Assembly (NCBI GenBank): GCA_039720395.1 | Contig: CM077833.1 | Location: 24,388,271-24,452,270 of the forward strand | Direction of reading: 5' to 3' | Length of the DNA stretch: 64,000 nucleotides | Source of the DNA: Liquidambar formosana | Taxonomy: Eukaryota; Streptophyta; Magnoliopsida; Saxifragales; Altingiaceae | In this document: piece after piece, positions 13,601 through 24,250 of the stretch | Position numbering within the stretch: position 1 is the first letter of the stretch | Layout of the letters: every line of letters begins with the position of its first letter | Position numbers and translations under genes: made by a program | Notes under the pieces: model-generated | Databases searched by the model: none | The model's input: the letters and a program-made list of their open reading frames with translations, nothing else | What the model was told of the DNA's origin: nothing

Positions 13601-13792
13601 CTATTGTTTTGAAAAATGATATAAACTCACATTGAGTCATTCAATTATATTATTTATACACTTGTCTTTCAGGGGAGACAGGGAGATCAAATCCATGGTT
13701 TGTTGACTGCAAACAAGGAAGGTTCCCATCATCCTGGGAAGCAGGGTAGTCCCAAATCCATTTTCCAAGCCCTCTTTGCCTTCCTTCTTTGA
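10694..13792 (+). CDS. SGRL: STAY-GREEN-LIKE protein, chloroplast Mg-dechelatase family
   Basis: Members of this family remove Mg from chlorophyll or chlorophyllide in plastids during chlorophyll turnover. Five exons give 252 residues: 10694-10849, 12032-12208, 12456-12614, 13287-13433 and 13673-13792. All junctions are GT-AG and each exon is a whole number of codons. The N-terminus (MACHCAAHAFTPSPQR, then Ser/Arg/Thr-rich to about residue 50) looks like a transit peptide. The staygreen domain spans about residues 53-210, with RLLGPPARFEASKLKVV, PRTYILSHCDLTANLTLTIS, DDVVAEWKD, LHVHCYVSGPNPLLDL, RYHIFCKELPLVL and LVWVYFHSSSKKYNRMECWGPL. The tail is short (ends FQALFAFLL) and lacks the Cys-rich end of classic SGR proteins, which favours the SGRL branch. 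The ATG at 10694 is chosen because it gives a transit peptide in frame with exon 2. A possible alternative last exon starts near 13845. Confidence 0.92.
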
Positions 13793-14924
13793 TGTGTATT
13801 TAATAAGCAACACAATTTCAAAGGTAATTTTGGTCTTCATTCTTCAAGAATTACTGCAACTTTCAAGTGCTGAAGCCCAAGAAGGATTAAACTTACTATC
13901 AAAGGAGCAACAAGAAGCTCTTTGGGAAAACTCAAAAGGCAAAGGGTCAAGTTGCATTAGAACAAGGATTGTTTTGGGTGTCTTTTGATTCTTTTGCATC
14001 TAACCTATTTCTTCCATTGGAAATCCTGATTCACAATTCTTGTACAACTGAGACCATTTGTTCATTTGTCAATCAATGGCTGATGTCTTTGTTGCTTTGT
14101 ATTTCTTTTGATTCTTGCGTTCCATCTCAAACCTGCTCAAGCAGGTACAGCTAGGATGGGCTGGACCAAGCAAGGATAGGGCCAGTTTGAATTTGGGCTC
14201 AGCTCATGCAGTCTATGTTCAGTGCACCCAAAACCCAGCTTAGGTTTAAACTCAGCCCCGGTCATCACTCATCAGGCTGCTAGACCTCAGCAGTCCAGCC
14301 CATCCTAGCAATACCTGAATCCCAGGGTTGCAAAAATCCAACTCACAAACACGAGTCCATAAACATTCAACACGAGGTAAAAATGATACTAACGCCGCAA
14401 GCCATTCCATCGTCAAAGAATTCAAGACGAAAAATATGAAAAGGAAAACAGAAAAAAAACGCAAGAAAAACTCAGACATTGTCCCATTATATAAATATAA
14501 TATTTCAACAACTTTGTGAAACAGTTTGCTGTTCCAGTTTGTCTTAGGGTTGTTCGTGATTCGGTTTGATTTGGTTTAAAGAAAATTTCAAACCAAACCA
14601 AAGTACTTCGGTACTTTTATATAGCTTCGGCAAGCTTGTAGACAATAAATAAGGGCATGTTTTCATGTCCAATTCGAAATTAAATAATTCAAGAAATTTT
14701 ATATAGTTTTAAAAGTATAATCCATCAAATCTTAAATCGACAAATTCAATAAGAATAATGATAATCATTACAAATAAGGGTATGAATATCTTGATTAAAT
14801 CACACTAATACCTCCCACGCACAATTCTTCCAATCAAGAAGCTTAAAACTCATAGTAGTAACTGATATCCGATGAAACTAACACATGCTTAGAAACATTT
14901 CATACGATTACCCGTTGGTGCATA
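13793..14924. other. Intergenic spacer between convergent genes
   Basis: This holds the SGRL 3' region and the F-box 3' region, since the two genes converge. An open stretch at 13845-13988 (ELLQLSSAEAQEGLNLLSKEQQEAL) could be an alternative SGRL terminal exon but no proof is visible. The sequence from about 14541 (TTAGGGTTGTTCGTGATTCGG) resembles one end of a hAT-type MITE but no partner end was found. Confidence 0.4.
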
Positions 14925-17900
14925 TTAGAGAACATAGCTACTGCATTGAGTGAGATTCTTGGTAAATTTTGAAGACAGTTCAAATAATTTCTTTGGTGGA
15001 CATTTCATACCCGTTCGTGCATCAATAATGATCTTCTCTAGTGTCACTGTCTTCTCAAGCAAAAACCGTACAAGCAGGGTTACAAGTTCAGACTCACGAT
15101 GCCGTCCTGCGAAGCCAACAATCTTCACATTCTTGAGATGCAAAAGCGAACACTTTGAACTCCTTGATTCCAATGACCAGTAGTTTTCAAGAAAATCTTC
15201 ATCAAACACATACTGTGAAAGAAGATTTCATTAGGCTCAAAATTTTATTCGAATTTATGAATCCATATTTTTAACTTGTAGGAAGGGGGGAGGGAGGAAA
15301 GAAACTTCAACAAAGAATGGCTTCTAGTCGTCACCACAATGATTCACATATGTCTAGATCATTAAAATATCTCAAGCACACAGTTCCAGCTTCTAGAATA
15401 GCTGCCTTTTACTTTTCCCACAAGAAAGGGAACTTTAGCTTATTCTAGGAATCATTTCAACACTAGATAGAGAGTCAGAGATGACGAGTGCATTCATGAA
15501 ACATATGAAAAATTGAAAAGAGATGAGAAAACACCACATTCAATGATTCTAAAGGCAAGAAATGGGGTATAGTTCAGGGAAAACACACCTTGTTAAGGGA
15601 GGTCAAGCCATAAAAGGAGGTCGTGTTTATGACTAATGTCTCCAGATTAAGGGAACTTAGTAGCAGGCCTCCTATACCAAGGATGTCGCATTTCCTGTAC
15701 ATATCTAGTATTAAACATTTGCAATTGGGCATTGAAGACAGCATACCTTTCAACTCCGAAATTGATAGAACCTACGCTCAGCAAAGCAAAAAGCAAAAAA
15801 CAAAATTAAGATAGAACTGAATTATAGATAAATGTTACTACTAATCTCTTTAATAATAAATAAATAAATAAAAAGCACATGCAAGCAGAAGTTTTCCTAA
15901 TGATCACCAAATTTGGAGAAAAGTTAAATGAACTAAAGACAAATTATGCTTCCGAATTGCATATACACCCTACATGCAATAAATATCACATTTTTAACCA
16001 TCAAGAAACGTCTAGGACCATGGCATTCCTCATTGCAGAAGCCAACAATCCCATCTAATCTGTAAATTTCGGATGTATACAAACAAGACTACTCTTATTG
16101 AGGATGAGAAATTGATTTGATACATTTTAGGGTTCATGGGTTGAACCATAAGAATTTTTATGGCACAAAAGTGGGTGCAAAACATGACAAGGTCATCATA
16201 CAAAAGTAAATTTTTTTTTTTGTAACTCTAACTCAAACTCAAACTTAAAAATTGGACTGGTGACATTAGCACTCTATTATATTCTTTTTGTTTTTCCTTT
16301 TTGGTGATGTGATGCAGTCAGTTACAACTGGTTTCGACTCAATTACTCAATAGAGAAACAACAAAAAATAAAGTCCAAATCACTGAAGAATATGAGGCCA
16401 CAGTGCATGGTTGGGAAGGTTTTAAGTTTATGAGGAAACTTAAGTTGATTAAAGCTAAGGTTAGGGAATGGAGTAAGGCAGAGTTTGCTAATTTAGGGGA
16501 ACAAAAAGTTTTGATATTGAACAGAATTGAAGAGTTGGATTGTTTGGAACAGGCTGATGCACTAGAAATTAGTAGTGTACTTTTATGTTTTGCTTGTTAT
16601 GTTCTTATGTAACCAACTGGTAATATTAGGTTAGCTTTTAGAGTTAGATATTCGTTGTAGTTAGTTATAAGCTGTTACGATTAGTTAGAAGTTTGTTAGA
16701 TGGTTAATATTTGGTTACTTCACTATAAATAGGGACTAGGAGACTGTTATGAGTTAGTTTTCAGATCAGATTTCTTTTATACAGATTTGTATCACTGCAA
16801 TAGAGCATTTTTCTGCTCTTTTTCAACTCCCAAACAGCCTTATTTCTTTGTAAACTGAATTTTTTTGTCTTGTAATGAAGATTTTCTGATTCTCTGCATC
16901 AATGATGCTTCTTGTGGTTTGAATTCTTCATCATTTGGTATCAGAGCCTGAGATTTGATCTCTGTGGTGTGACATTTTCTGGAAATTCTTCTTCTCTCTT
17001 CCAACATCAGGTTTTCTTGTTCAGATACTGATCGAATTTGCCTAGGCTTGGTAGAAAATCTCTGTAGGAGTGATTGCAGCATCCTTATGCCGTGAATATC
17101 ACATTCGAACCCATCTTTCAGGATCATGAAAGCAGTTGTGGAGGTTCAGTCATGGTTGCATCTTTTCCAGTTCTGATTGAAGCATATTAAGGCTGAGAAT
17201 TTCATCACCTGTTTGGTTGCGGCTTCAATAATAACCAGTGGTTGCATTCAATAAGGAAATTGCAGGTCTGAAGAGGTTGTTGCACTCAGATCTGGTGTTT
17301 TGGTTCAAATCGAAGGAGTCTCTTGCTCGAAAGCAGTGACAGTGATCGCAATCAGCACCTGTTTCTGGCAATTTCTTCTTTTGCTAAAATCGAGCCCTGC
17401 TCGTTTGGTTTCTTTGCTGATAGATTGTCATTCAGCTAGGGTTGCTTTGATTTTTAAGGAGCATTTGACTCTGTTTTTAGAGTTTTACATCAGTTTGGGA
17501 GATTTCATGTGAGTTGCAACTACAATGAGGTTCTTTACTTGAAGTCCACATGCCCTCAATCACTGTTGGTTGCAGAATTGACATTTTAGCCTTTCTAGCT
17601 AAGTTGAATCAGCACCAGATTCTGTCCTCTGTGATCAAAACTTTGTTCTTGGTTTTTGATTGAATTTGCTAGCTGTTGTTATACTGCAAAAGTTAATTTT
17701 CTCTTAGTTATTGCTGTTGTGGCTCAAAGAATGAGAGTAAGAAGAGGTAGAGGATGGGGAAACACCTTGTACTTTGATCATGGGGTTAATTTACTTCCAT
17801 TGATGAATGGAGATGATGGTCAACAACAAAATCAGCAACAAAGAGATGAAATTAAGCAATTACGAAGACAAATAATGGCCTTAACAGAGAAGGCACAACA

Positions 17901-19649
17901 CCTCCACTTTCCAAGTGAGAATGAAGACTCCAAATGTGAGTATAAAATTGAAGATGAACTTCCAAACTTTCATGGAAGTTTTGATTTACATGAGTGCGAA
18001 GAGTGGTTGAATACTCTTGACGGAGTATTTGATTACTTTGATTCAATCTGGTTTGGCAGGTATTCCTATATATTATTTGTCTTTGTTTAGAATCCCATCA
18101 AAGGTGGCTGGTAAGATTGAGAAGGTCATTAGAGATTTCTTATGGGAAGGGTGGGCGAAGGAAGAAAAGATCATCTTGTTAGTTGGGAGATAGTACCTCG
18201 ACCCTCTACAAGTATATAATTTTGACTGATTAAGTTAGCAAAAACACAGCTCACATGTCCAAAACTCATGTTCTGAAATACCTAATTGGTGAAATAAGAC
18301 AATGATATTCTACAGTCTATATGCAGGCTTGTATAGAAAGAAGAGTGAAACAAAGGGCAAATTAATATAATGGCAGTTCTCACATTAAATTTCACCCATG
18401 TCTTCAAACATATAAATCATGTGACCTACAATCATAAAAAATATATTCCATGGTGTCATCCCATGATGGGACTGCCATTCACAAAGCAGCTTGTGGTGGA
18501 ACTAGAACAAAAAGCATGTACCAATATGCCGTTTTTTGAATGCACATATAGAGAGAGAGAGAGAGAGAGATGCCTTGAAAAACTGACCTGAATACACCAA
18601 TTCCCCATAGTTAGTTTTTTAACATGACGAAGCCCATCAAGAAGTTCTCCTACCATATTTCGTAGCTCTTCAAAATCATTATCATAGTCTTCAACAGAAG
18701 TGTTTACCTCAAAATTCAGGTGACAATCATCCAAAGATTGAATGTTCATCAACCTAAACCTATTCCGGTGAATTTTACCAAATATCCCCAATGATTGAAG
18801 TTTAGGTGCAGAAATTTCCAACACGACCTCATTTTCTCTCCGAAAAGCCCAATAATCTCCTACCACCAATTTTTTCAAACTTGCTGAACCAATATCCAAT
18901 CGAGTGAACCCCCAACATCCGTACAATTCCATTGATTCCAACACTGGGGCCCCTACAAATATCTTTTGAATCACATCGTTGCTCAAAACTGTATCCCCAA
19001 TAAACAAACTCTTGAGCGATTTCCAACTAATTAATCCATTAGGCACAACATGACACCCTGTGAACCTCAATGTCGTGATTGATGATGAATTCGTGTATAC
19101 ATACTGAGGCAATACATATGCAGTCCCTCTTCTATACCCCCATGATAAAAGTAAGCATAGCTCTTCCACATTGGCAGTGGTCGCAAAGTGAACCCATGTA
19201 TCAAGAAGGGGAGTAAACATGTCATCATTAAAAAAATCAACTATAAATTTATTGAGGCGGCAATGCCTGTGGAGATGTATAGTTTTATTCACAAAGCTTA
19301 CAAACTCATCGGTGGGATCGCTCCGCCAGGAGGTGCAAGCAAAATGGAGGTTTGGGGTATAAGTCCAAAGGTCTAGCCATCTCTGGGATAATGCATTGGT
19401 TTTTATGGCATCTTTAGTGGGCAGAAAGGAGAGGATATGAAGGCGAATTGAGTCCGGCAGGATGCTGATTCGATCTTGTTTTAGGGTTTCTTTTGCCTCG
19501 TCGTTCAAGGTGTTGTTCATCAAATTGCGACCACGGCTTCGATGTTCACTGGAATCAAAGCTTCTTTCTTCGACATAACCATGATCACTTCTCTCCCATT
19601 CAGAACTTTGGCCTCTTTCCCCATTGGAACTTTGGCTTCCTTCCTCCAT
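14925..19649 (-). CDS. F-box/LRR/FBD protein
   Basis: F-box/FBD/LRR proteins are substrate-recognition subunits of SCF ubiquitin ligases; the substrate here is unknown. Three exons (18588-19649, 15589-15771, 14925-15212) all have phase-0 GT-AG junctions and give 510 residues. A Ser/Glu/Arg-rich N-terminus (1-57) precedes the F-box (about 58-100: DRISILPDSIRLHILSFLPT, then ALSQRWLDLW). Leucine-rich repeats run to about residue 415, with LRFTGCHVVPNG, LKSLFIGDTVLSNDV, LESMELYGCWG and LKKLVVGDYW. The last exon is the FBD domain, with LLHLKNVKIVGFAGRHRESE and VTLEKIIID. The ATG at 19649 (MEEGSQSS) is preferred; the frame is open to an upstream ATG at about 19718. The 2.8-kb first intron carries nested retrotransposon fragments in the opposite orientation, yet both splice sites are intact. 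No stop or frameshift breaks the coding sequence. Confidence 0.9.
16403..16593 (+). mobile_element. LINE ORF2 fragment (left part)
   Basis: The translated stretch GWEGFKFMRKLKLIKAKVREW, followed by KAEFANLGEQK and LNRIEELD, is typical of the linker between endonuclease and reverse transcriptase in plant LINE ORF2 proteins. It lies in the first intron of the F-box gene, opposite to that gene, and stops abruptly where LTR-type sequence begins. Confidence 0.7.
16594..18048 (+). mobile_element. Truncated Ty3/gypsy-like retrotransposon (5' LTR, PBS, gag start)
   Basis: The primer-binding site TGGTATCAGAGC (16937-16948), complementary to initiator tRNA-Met, marks the end of a 5' LTR of about 337 bp (about 16594-16930, TG...CA). 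The LTR contains CACTATAAATAGGG as a TATA box. Downstream, at about 17731-18040, an open stretch encodes a gag-like N-terminus: RRQIMALTEKAQHLH, then an acidic segment and LHECEEWLNTLDGVFDYFD. The gag ends abruptly and LINE sequence resumes, so gag-pol and the 3' LTR are missing. The exact LTR start is uncertain by a few bases. Confidence 0.75.
18049..18230 (+). mobile_element. LINE ORF2 fragment (right part, post-RT region)
   Basis: The reading frame from 18052 gives LAGIPIYYLSLFRIPSKVAG, then KIEKVIRDFLWEG. This is the conserved stretch after the reverse-transcriptase domain of plant LINEs, and after one frame change it continues to a KDHLVSWEIV-like segment. Together with 16403-16593 it brackets the LTR element, so the LTR element probably inserted into a LINE and both were then shortened. 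Confidence 0.72.
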
Positions 19650-20641
19650 GATTGCGAACCCCTTCTCCTGATTCCTGTAAGTGAAGAGAGGATTGAAGCA
19701 ACCTTGATTTACATACATATCCAATTATATATTGGGAAGTAGCAGTGAACTCATGGGATGCACAGGACAAAAAACAAAAATAAATAGAGTAAATTACGCT
19801 TACACGGTTACACCCCTCTAATATGAGTCCAAATCTTCAGTCCCGCTTTCCTATCCCCTCGCTCTGTCACCTCCATTGAGCTCACGCCACGTGTCCAAGC
19901 TAATCCTATCATTTAACAAGGCAAACACACCGTCAAGTACCAGTGATTTAATAATAAAATTCTTGAGAAAAAAAAAAAAAATACCTTCATCTTCAACCTG
20001 TGTAACCTATCAAAACTCAAAATCTCCATCATTTACAATCTACAATTACATCTATGAAAGAGAGAGACAATGATAAATAAACTGTCTGATACAAATATTT
20101 ATATGATAATAAAAAAATAAAATTCCTATCAAAAAATAAATAAAAAATCTTCATTTTCAACCTGTGTAACTCATTAAAACACAAAATCTCCATTGTTTAC
20201 AATCTACACTATCAGATCTATGGAAGAAAGAGAAAGAAGGGAAGAGAAAATATCTCATGGTTAGGGAGGAGGAAAAATATTAATTTAGGTAAAAGATAGA
20301 TGGACTGATACACGAGAGAACTAGAGGAGGATTCAATTGTTTTCTCAGGCGAGGCTCTAAGTCGGCAACCCCATCCCCTTGCCTTCATCTTGTTCAACCT
20401 CCATCTTAACACCAAGTAACCTCACTTACTGGTGACACCCACGCCGGATCTAAAACTGTACACAGAAGAGAAGATACGAAGAGATTATCTCGCCGGCAAA
20501 CTCACCCAAATCTTCATTTAAATCAATTGGCAACCATTCGCACCCATGTCGAATCATAAATCACTCGCTCGAAATTTTCGATGTTTGGTGTTTGGATTTT
20601 TTATTGCGGTTTTTGTTTTTAACTATTATTTAATATATTTT

Positions 20642-20674
<33 letters not shown>

Positions 20675-20989
20675 CCTCAATTGATGGTTATGACGGTGAT
20701 TTTGCCCCGTTAAGCTGGGGAGTCTGTTTGTGTATGTGGAACAAGTTGATTGGGGTGACAAACGAAGGGGACAGGAAATGGAGATAGAGGATCTGGACTC
20801 CTCTAACATCTGAAAATTACACCCCGCCCCCCGCCCCCACCAAAAACACAGCGGGGCGGCCCAAGGGTCCTTTCCGAAATTGCAAAGATAAAATGACCAA
20901 ATGCCCCTCACCATGTTTTTATATTTTATTTTTCTAGTTTTATTTTCATGTTTCAATTTCCCACCATTAGGCTTTGCACACATTTTTGT
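19650..20989. other. Upstream region of the F-box gene; no other gene seen
   Basis: The region contains the F-box leader and promoter, then low-complexity sequence including a 27-base A run at about 20648-20674. A degenerate pair of similar stretches (about 19975-20060 and 20140-20225, both with CATCTTCAACCTGTGTAAC-like text) suggests an old local duplication. No convincing ORF was found. Confidence 0.4.
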
Positions 20990-21216
20990 GGATTGGGATT
21001 TGCTCAAGTTGGGGTCTTCAACTTGACGCTCAATTTAGCGTTAGATTTTGGACACGTGGGGATGCAATTATCAACGGCTAGGCTTCTCCTACAAATGCTA
21101 AAGCTTTCTCATCCCAGCCGTTGATAATTGTATCCCCCCACGTGTCTGAAATCTAACGCTAAATTGAGCGTCAAGTTGAAGGCCCCAACTTGAGCAAATC
21201 CAAATCCCATTTTTGT
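20981..21216. mobile_element. Mutator-like MITE with 9-bp target duplications
   Basis: The element proper is 20990-21207 (218 bp). It is flanked by perfect 9-bp direct repeats CATTTTTGT at 20981-20989 and 21208-21216, the target length typical of Mutator-like elements. Its ends are inverted repeats of roughly 95 bp: GGATTGGGATTTGCTCAAG on the left against GGATTTGGATTTGCTCAAG reversed from the right, with only a few differences further in. The two arms leave a short loop, so the transcript would fold into a long hairpin. There is no coding capacity. Confidence 0.93.
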
Positions 21217-22340
21217 TTGGTTGCTGAGAAAATTGTGGAATAGATTTTATGAGTCAGCATTAAACATAACATAAAAATAAGTATTATAAATTAACTTTAA
21301 ACATATCATTCATAATATCCATCGACATATTAGAACGATAGTGATGGAGATCAATGGTAACAGCCTATAAAAGTGTATAAGAGGTGTGGGAAGGAAGGTT
21401 GTAAGGCCCAAGCCTTGATTTGGCACATGTTGGATGATGTAGGCCCCACTTGGAGCCTTGCATAATTGGGTTTTGTCAAGTTTGGGCATGTTTGGGCTTT
21501 AATTTTTGGGCTTTCTATTTGGATTAGTTAGTTGGGTCATTTTTTTTATGTAGTCCAAGTCCTCTAATTTCTCTTGGAAGCTTACTTGGTCTCCAAGTTG
21601 ACTTGTTTTGGAAGCCAACTTAGCTTCCAAGTCAGCTTGTTTTTTAGTTTCTTTTGTTTTTAATCCTTTATAAAGGCATGTAATAGCAGATTTTAAATCA
21701 ATGAATAATATTTACTACAATTGTTATTGGTTATGAGTTTTCTCTCAATCCTTAGGGAGGTGTGATCTTCTTACTAAGAGTGATTCCTAGGACCCTACTG
21801 GTGTGAGGTCAGTAGTTATCTTTTGTTTTTCCTCCTTTCTTTATAAACTCTAGCAAGTATTTTAACCCAATACACCATTCTCCAACCATCAATCCTTCAT
21901 CCTAACGACCCAAGCCTTCAAAGACCACCACAAAGCTTTGAACTCACTGTTTTCTAGAAATTCCAACAGCATACAACCAACAATCCTTACCCAAATCCCA
22001 CCCCAAATCATCTACAAAGCCTATAACCCTTCAGCTTTTGATTTCTCGCTTATTCGTCCTACATCAAGTAGTACCTTCCCTTACTGGAGTTCAAAAATGA
22101 TGAAATCAAAGCAACTGTTTATGGTTAGTAGATTTTAGGGCTGGTATGGCATCAAGTCTGGTAATGATTACAATATCGGTAGCAAATACATAAGAAGAGA
22201 TTCTAAACCTGTGGATTACCTTCTAGTGGTAATCCTTGACTAGATAGCAGATTCTTCGAATACCAGAATGTGGTGAATGAAAAATTTCTGATTAAAAATA
22301 GGTAGAATAGGGATTCTATTAGTTCGGAATGGGTTCGTTC
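21217..22340 (+). other. Probable LTR-like or unclassified repeat sequence
   Basis: The stretch 21415-21850 has features of a plant LTR on the plus strand: a TTTATAAAGGCATGTAATAG promoter-like motif near 21668 and AATGAATAATAT near 21702. No matching second LTR or target duplication was found. Open frames near 21938-22138 are short and unrecognised. Confidence 0.3.
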
Positions 22341-22385
22341 CAAGGTAAAGGGTTTGAATAGATTTTTGGGAGCATCCTATGAGGG

Positions 22386-23490
22386 TTATAAGGGAGAAGT
22401 TCTATCTTCATTTTCCAAAATAGAGCATAGATGGCGATCTAGAGGCTCAATTTCCCCCAAAAGAAAGCTTTTAAGCTCAATAGAGAGAAGCAAACGCAAG
22501 TTAAAGAAGCTAGAACGGACAATTAATGATGGTGCCAGATACAACAACGATGCCATAGTGAAAGGGCAAGGAATGGTCATAAGCTCGTATTGTTTATCAC
22601 AATAATAACATAATCTTTTAGCCCTTCTCTCTTCCATCTCGGCTTAGGATATCTTTTTAATGGGTGGAATGTTATCTTGTGTTGCTGGTTTAGTAGCAGC
22701 AAAGGTGAAAGTACTCTGCTTGGATGGTGTGCGAGCCTTCCGAACTAGGACCTCCATGGTTTCTTCTTGTAATCGAGCTAACCGAATGGCTTAGGTTAAT
22801 ATAATTGGTCCAAACATCCGAATGCCATTTCGTATTTCTGCTTACAGCCCGCTTATGAAATAGCTCACAAAAAATTTCTCAGACAAATCTGTGGTTTGTC
22901 CTATGAGACTTTTAAATTGATCTTGGTATGCCTGCATCAAGCCTACTTGTTTAAGTTTAGAAAGTTGGCCCATTACATCATCATATTTACTCGGCCTAAA
23001 TCGTGTAGTTATATCATCAATGAATGTCTTCTAATCAACATAACCTTTTGAGGCTTCATAGATTTGGAACCAGTCCAGTGCCTTACCTTCCAAATGAATG
23101 GAAGCAATGCAAATCTTGTTTTCTTCTGCAATGTTGTTGAGGCTGAAAAACCAATTGCACTGATAAACCCAACCTGTCAAATTATCCCCATTAGAGTGAG
23201 GAAAATCAAGTTTAGCATATTTAGTGTCGACGGAATCTCTACCAGAATGCTACCTTGTTCCAGTATGGTTGGATATGTTACCACGTTCTCCATCCAATCA
23301 GCTAATGAGTTGGTCATATTTGAGATTCATTGCTGAAACAAGTTGTGTTAATTCCTTCAGAGTCATAGCTTGCTTGTTATAACTTTCTCTTCGGTGCTTG
23401 ATCGACTCGTCTATGCGCTTAGCTTCTTATGATCTAGTCCCTTCTGCCATAATCACTTATTAACAGGGCAAGAATGTTGCTCTGATACCA
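22386..23490 (-). mobile_element. Decayed Ty3/gypsy gag with primer-binding site
   Basis: Read on the minus strand, 22640-23050 gives a broken gag: KYDDVMGQLSKLKQVGLMQA, QDQFKSLIGQTTDLSEKFFV and later AIRLARLQEETMEVL, with stops between. It continues to a linker with RAKRLCYYCDKQY, a zinc-knuckle-like remnant. A TGGTATCAGAGC primer-binding site lies at 23479-23490 on the same strand, so the 5' LTR should lie to its right. In-frame stops show it is non-functional. Confidence 0.75.
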
Positions 23491-24250
23491 ATTGATAAGA
23501 CTAAGAAGAAGATTAGAAGAAAATTAAGCAAATTCCCACGTCAAGGGGGAAACCTTCTAGGTAACTTTGATTGTACCAAAATCAGATGATCCCTTTTGGC
23601 TAAATGCTACAGCTTCAGGTAATTAGAATTATTTATTATTTAGGTTATAATTTAATTATAGCTTATTGGTCTTAGGTTTGGTTTGAGCTAAGCATTATAT
23701 TAGTAGGAGCACCATATCTTGGATTTTTTTTTTTTTTTTAATGAGATAAATGAGTATGATATGCCGTTCTATTTCTTTTGTCAAATAAATGATCTTTGCG
23801 ATTGATTTCTATATTGTGTGGAAATAATCTCGAGGTAACTCAGCTAGGACATAATTCGAGCTCCACTTAGAACGGGTGAGATACTGCCACCACAAGTTCT
23901 ACAATACTTCCAGATCGGGGAAGTAAGAATTAAATACCCTTCTCAGCCCGACATGAAATCCAGCCCAGTCCCATTCGCAATTCCATTCACGAGCCAGTCA
24001 GCATGGTAGCTAACTAGGCTCTTCCCAATACGGAACACGTGGCAGCTTCTTTAAACCATGGTTCAACCCCTCAACCGTGATCAACTAACCCAAGTTCGGC
24101 AGTTACATTTAACCCAAGGTTAACCATCTAACCACAGCTAGCAAACCATGGTTAGGTAGTTATTGGGCCAACCTAGTTAGATCTGACCTAACACAAGCGG
24201 TTATTAGACCTAACTCAGGTCAATCTGTACAGGTGGGTATAAAAAAAACA
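23491..24250. other. Possible 5' LTR of the gag remnant and spacer
   Basis: By position, the LTR belonging to the minus-strand gag remnant should start here. I could not define its ends. Around 24060-24160 there are repeated AACCATGGTT/AACCCAAGGTTAACC-type motifs of unknown meaning. Confidence 0.3.

Noticed and set aside
14541..14640. hAT-type MITE end (TTAGGGTTGTTCGTGATTCGG)
   Set aside because: Only one end resembles a terminal repeat; no partner end or 8-bp duplication was found.
22354..22605. 83-residue basic ORF
   Set aside because: It overlaps the linker after the reversed gag and shows LINE-like or random basic composition with no support for a gene.
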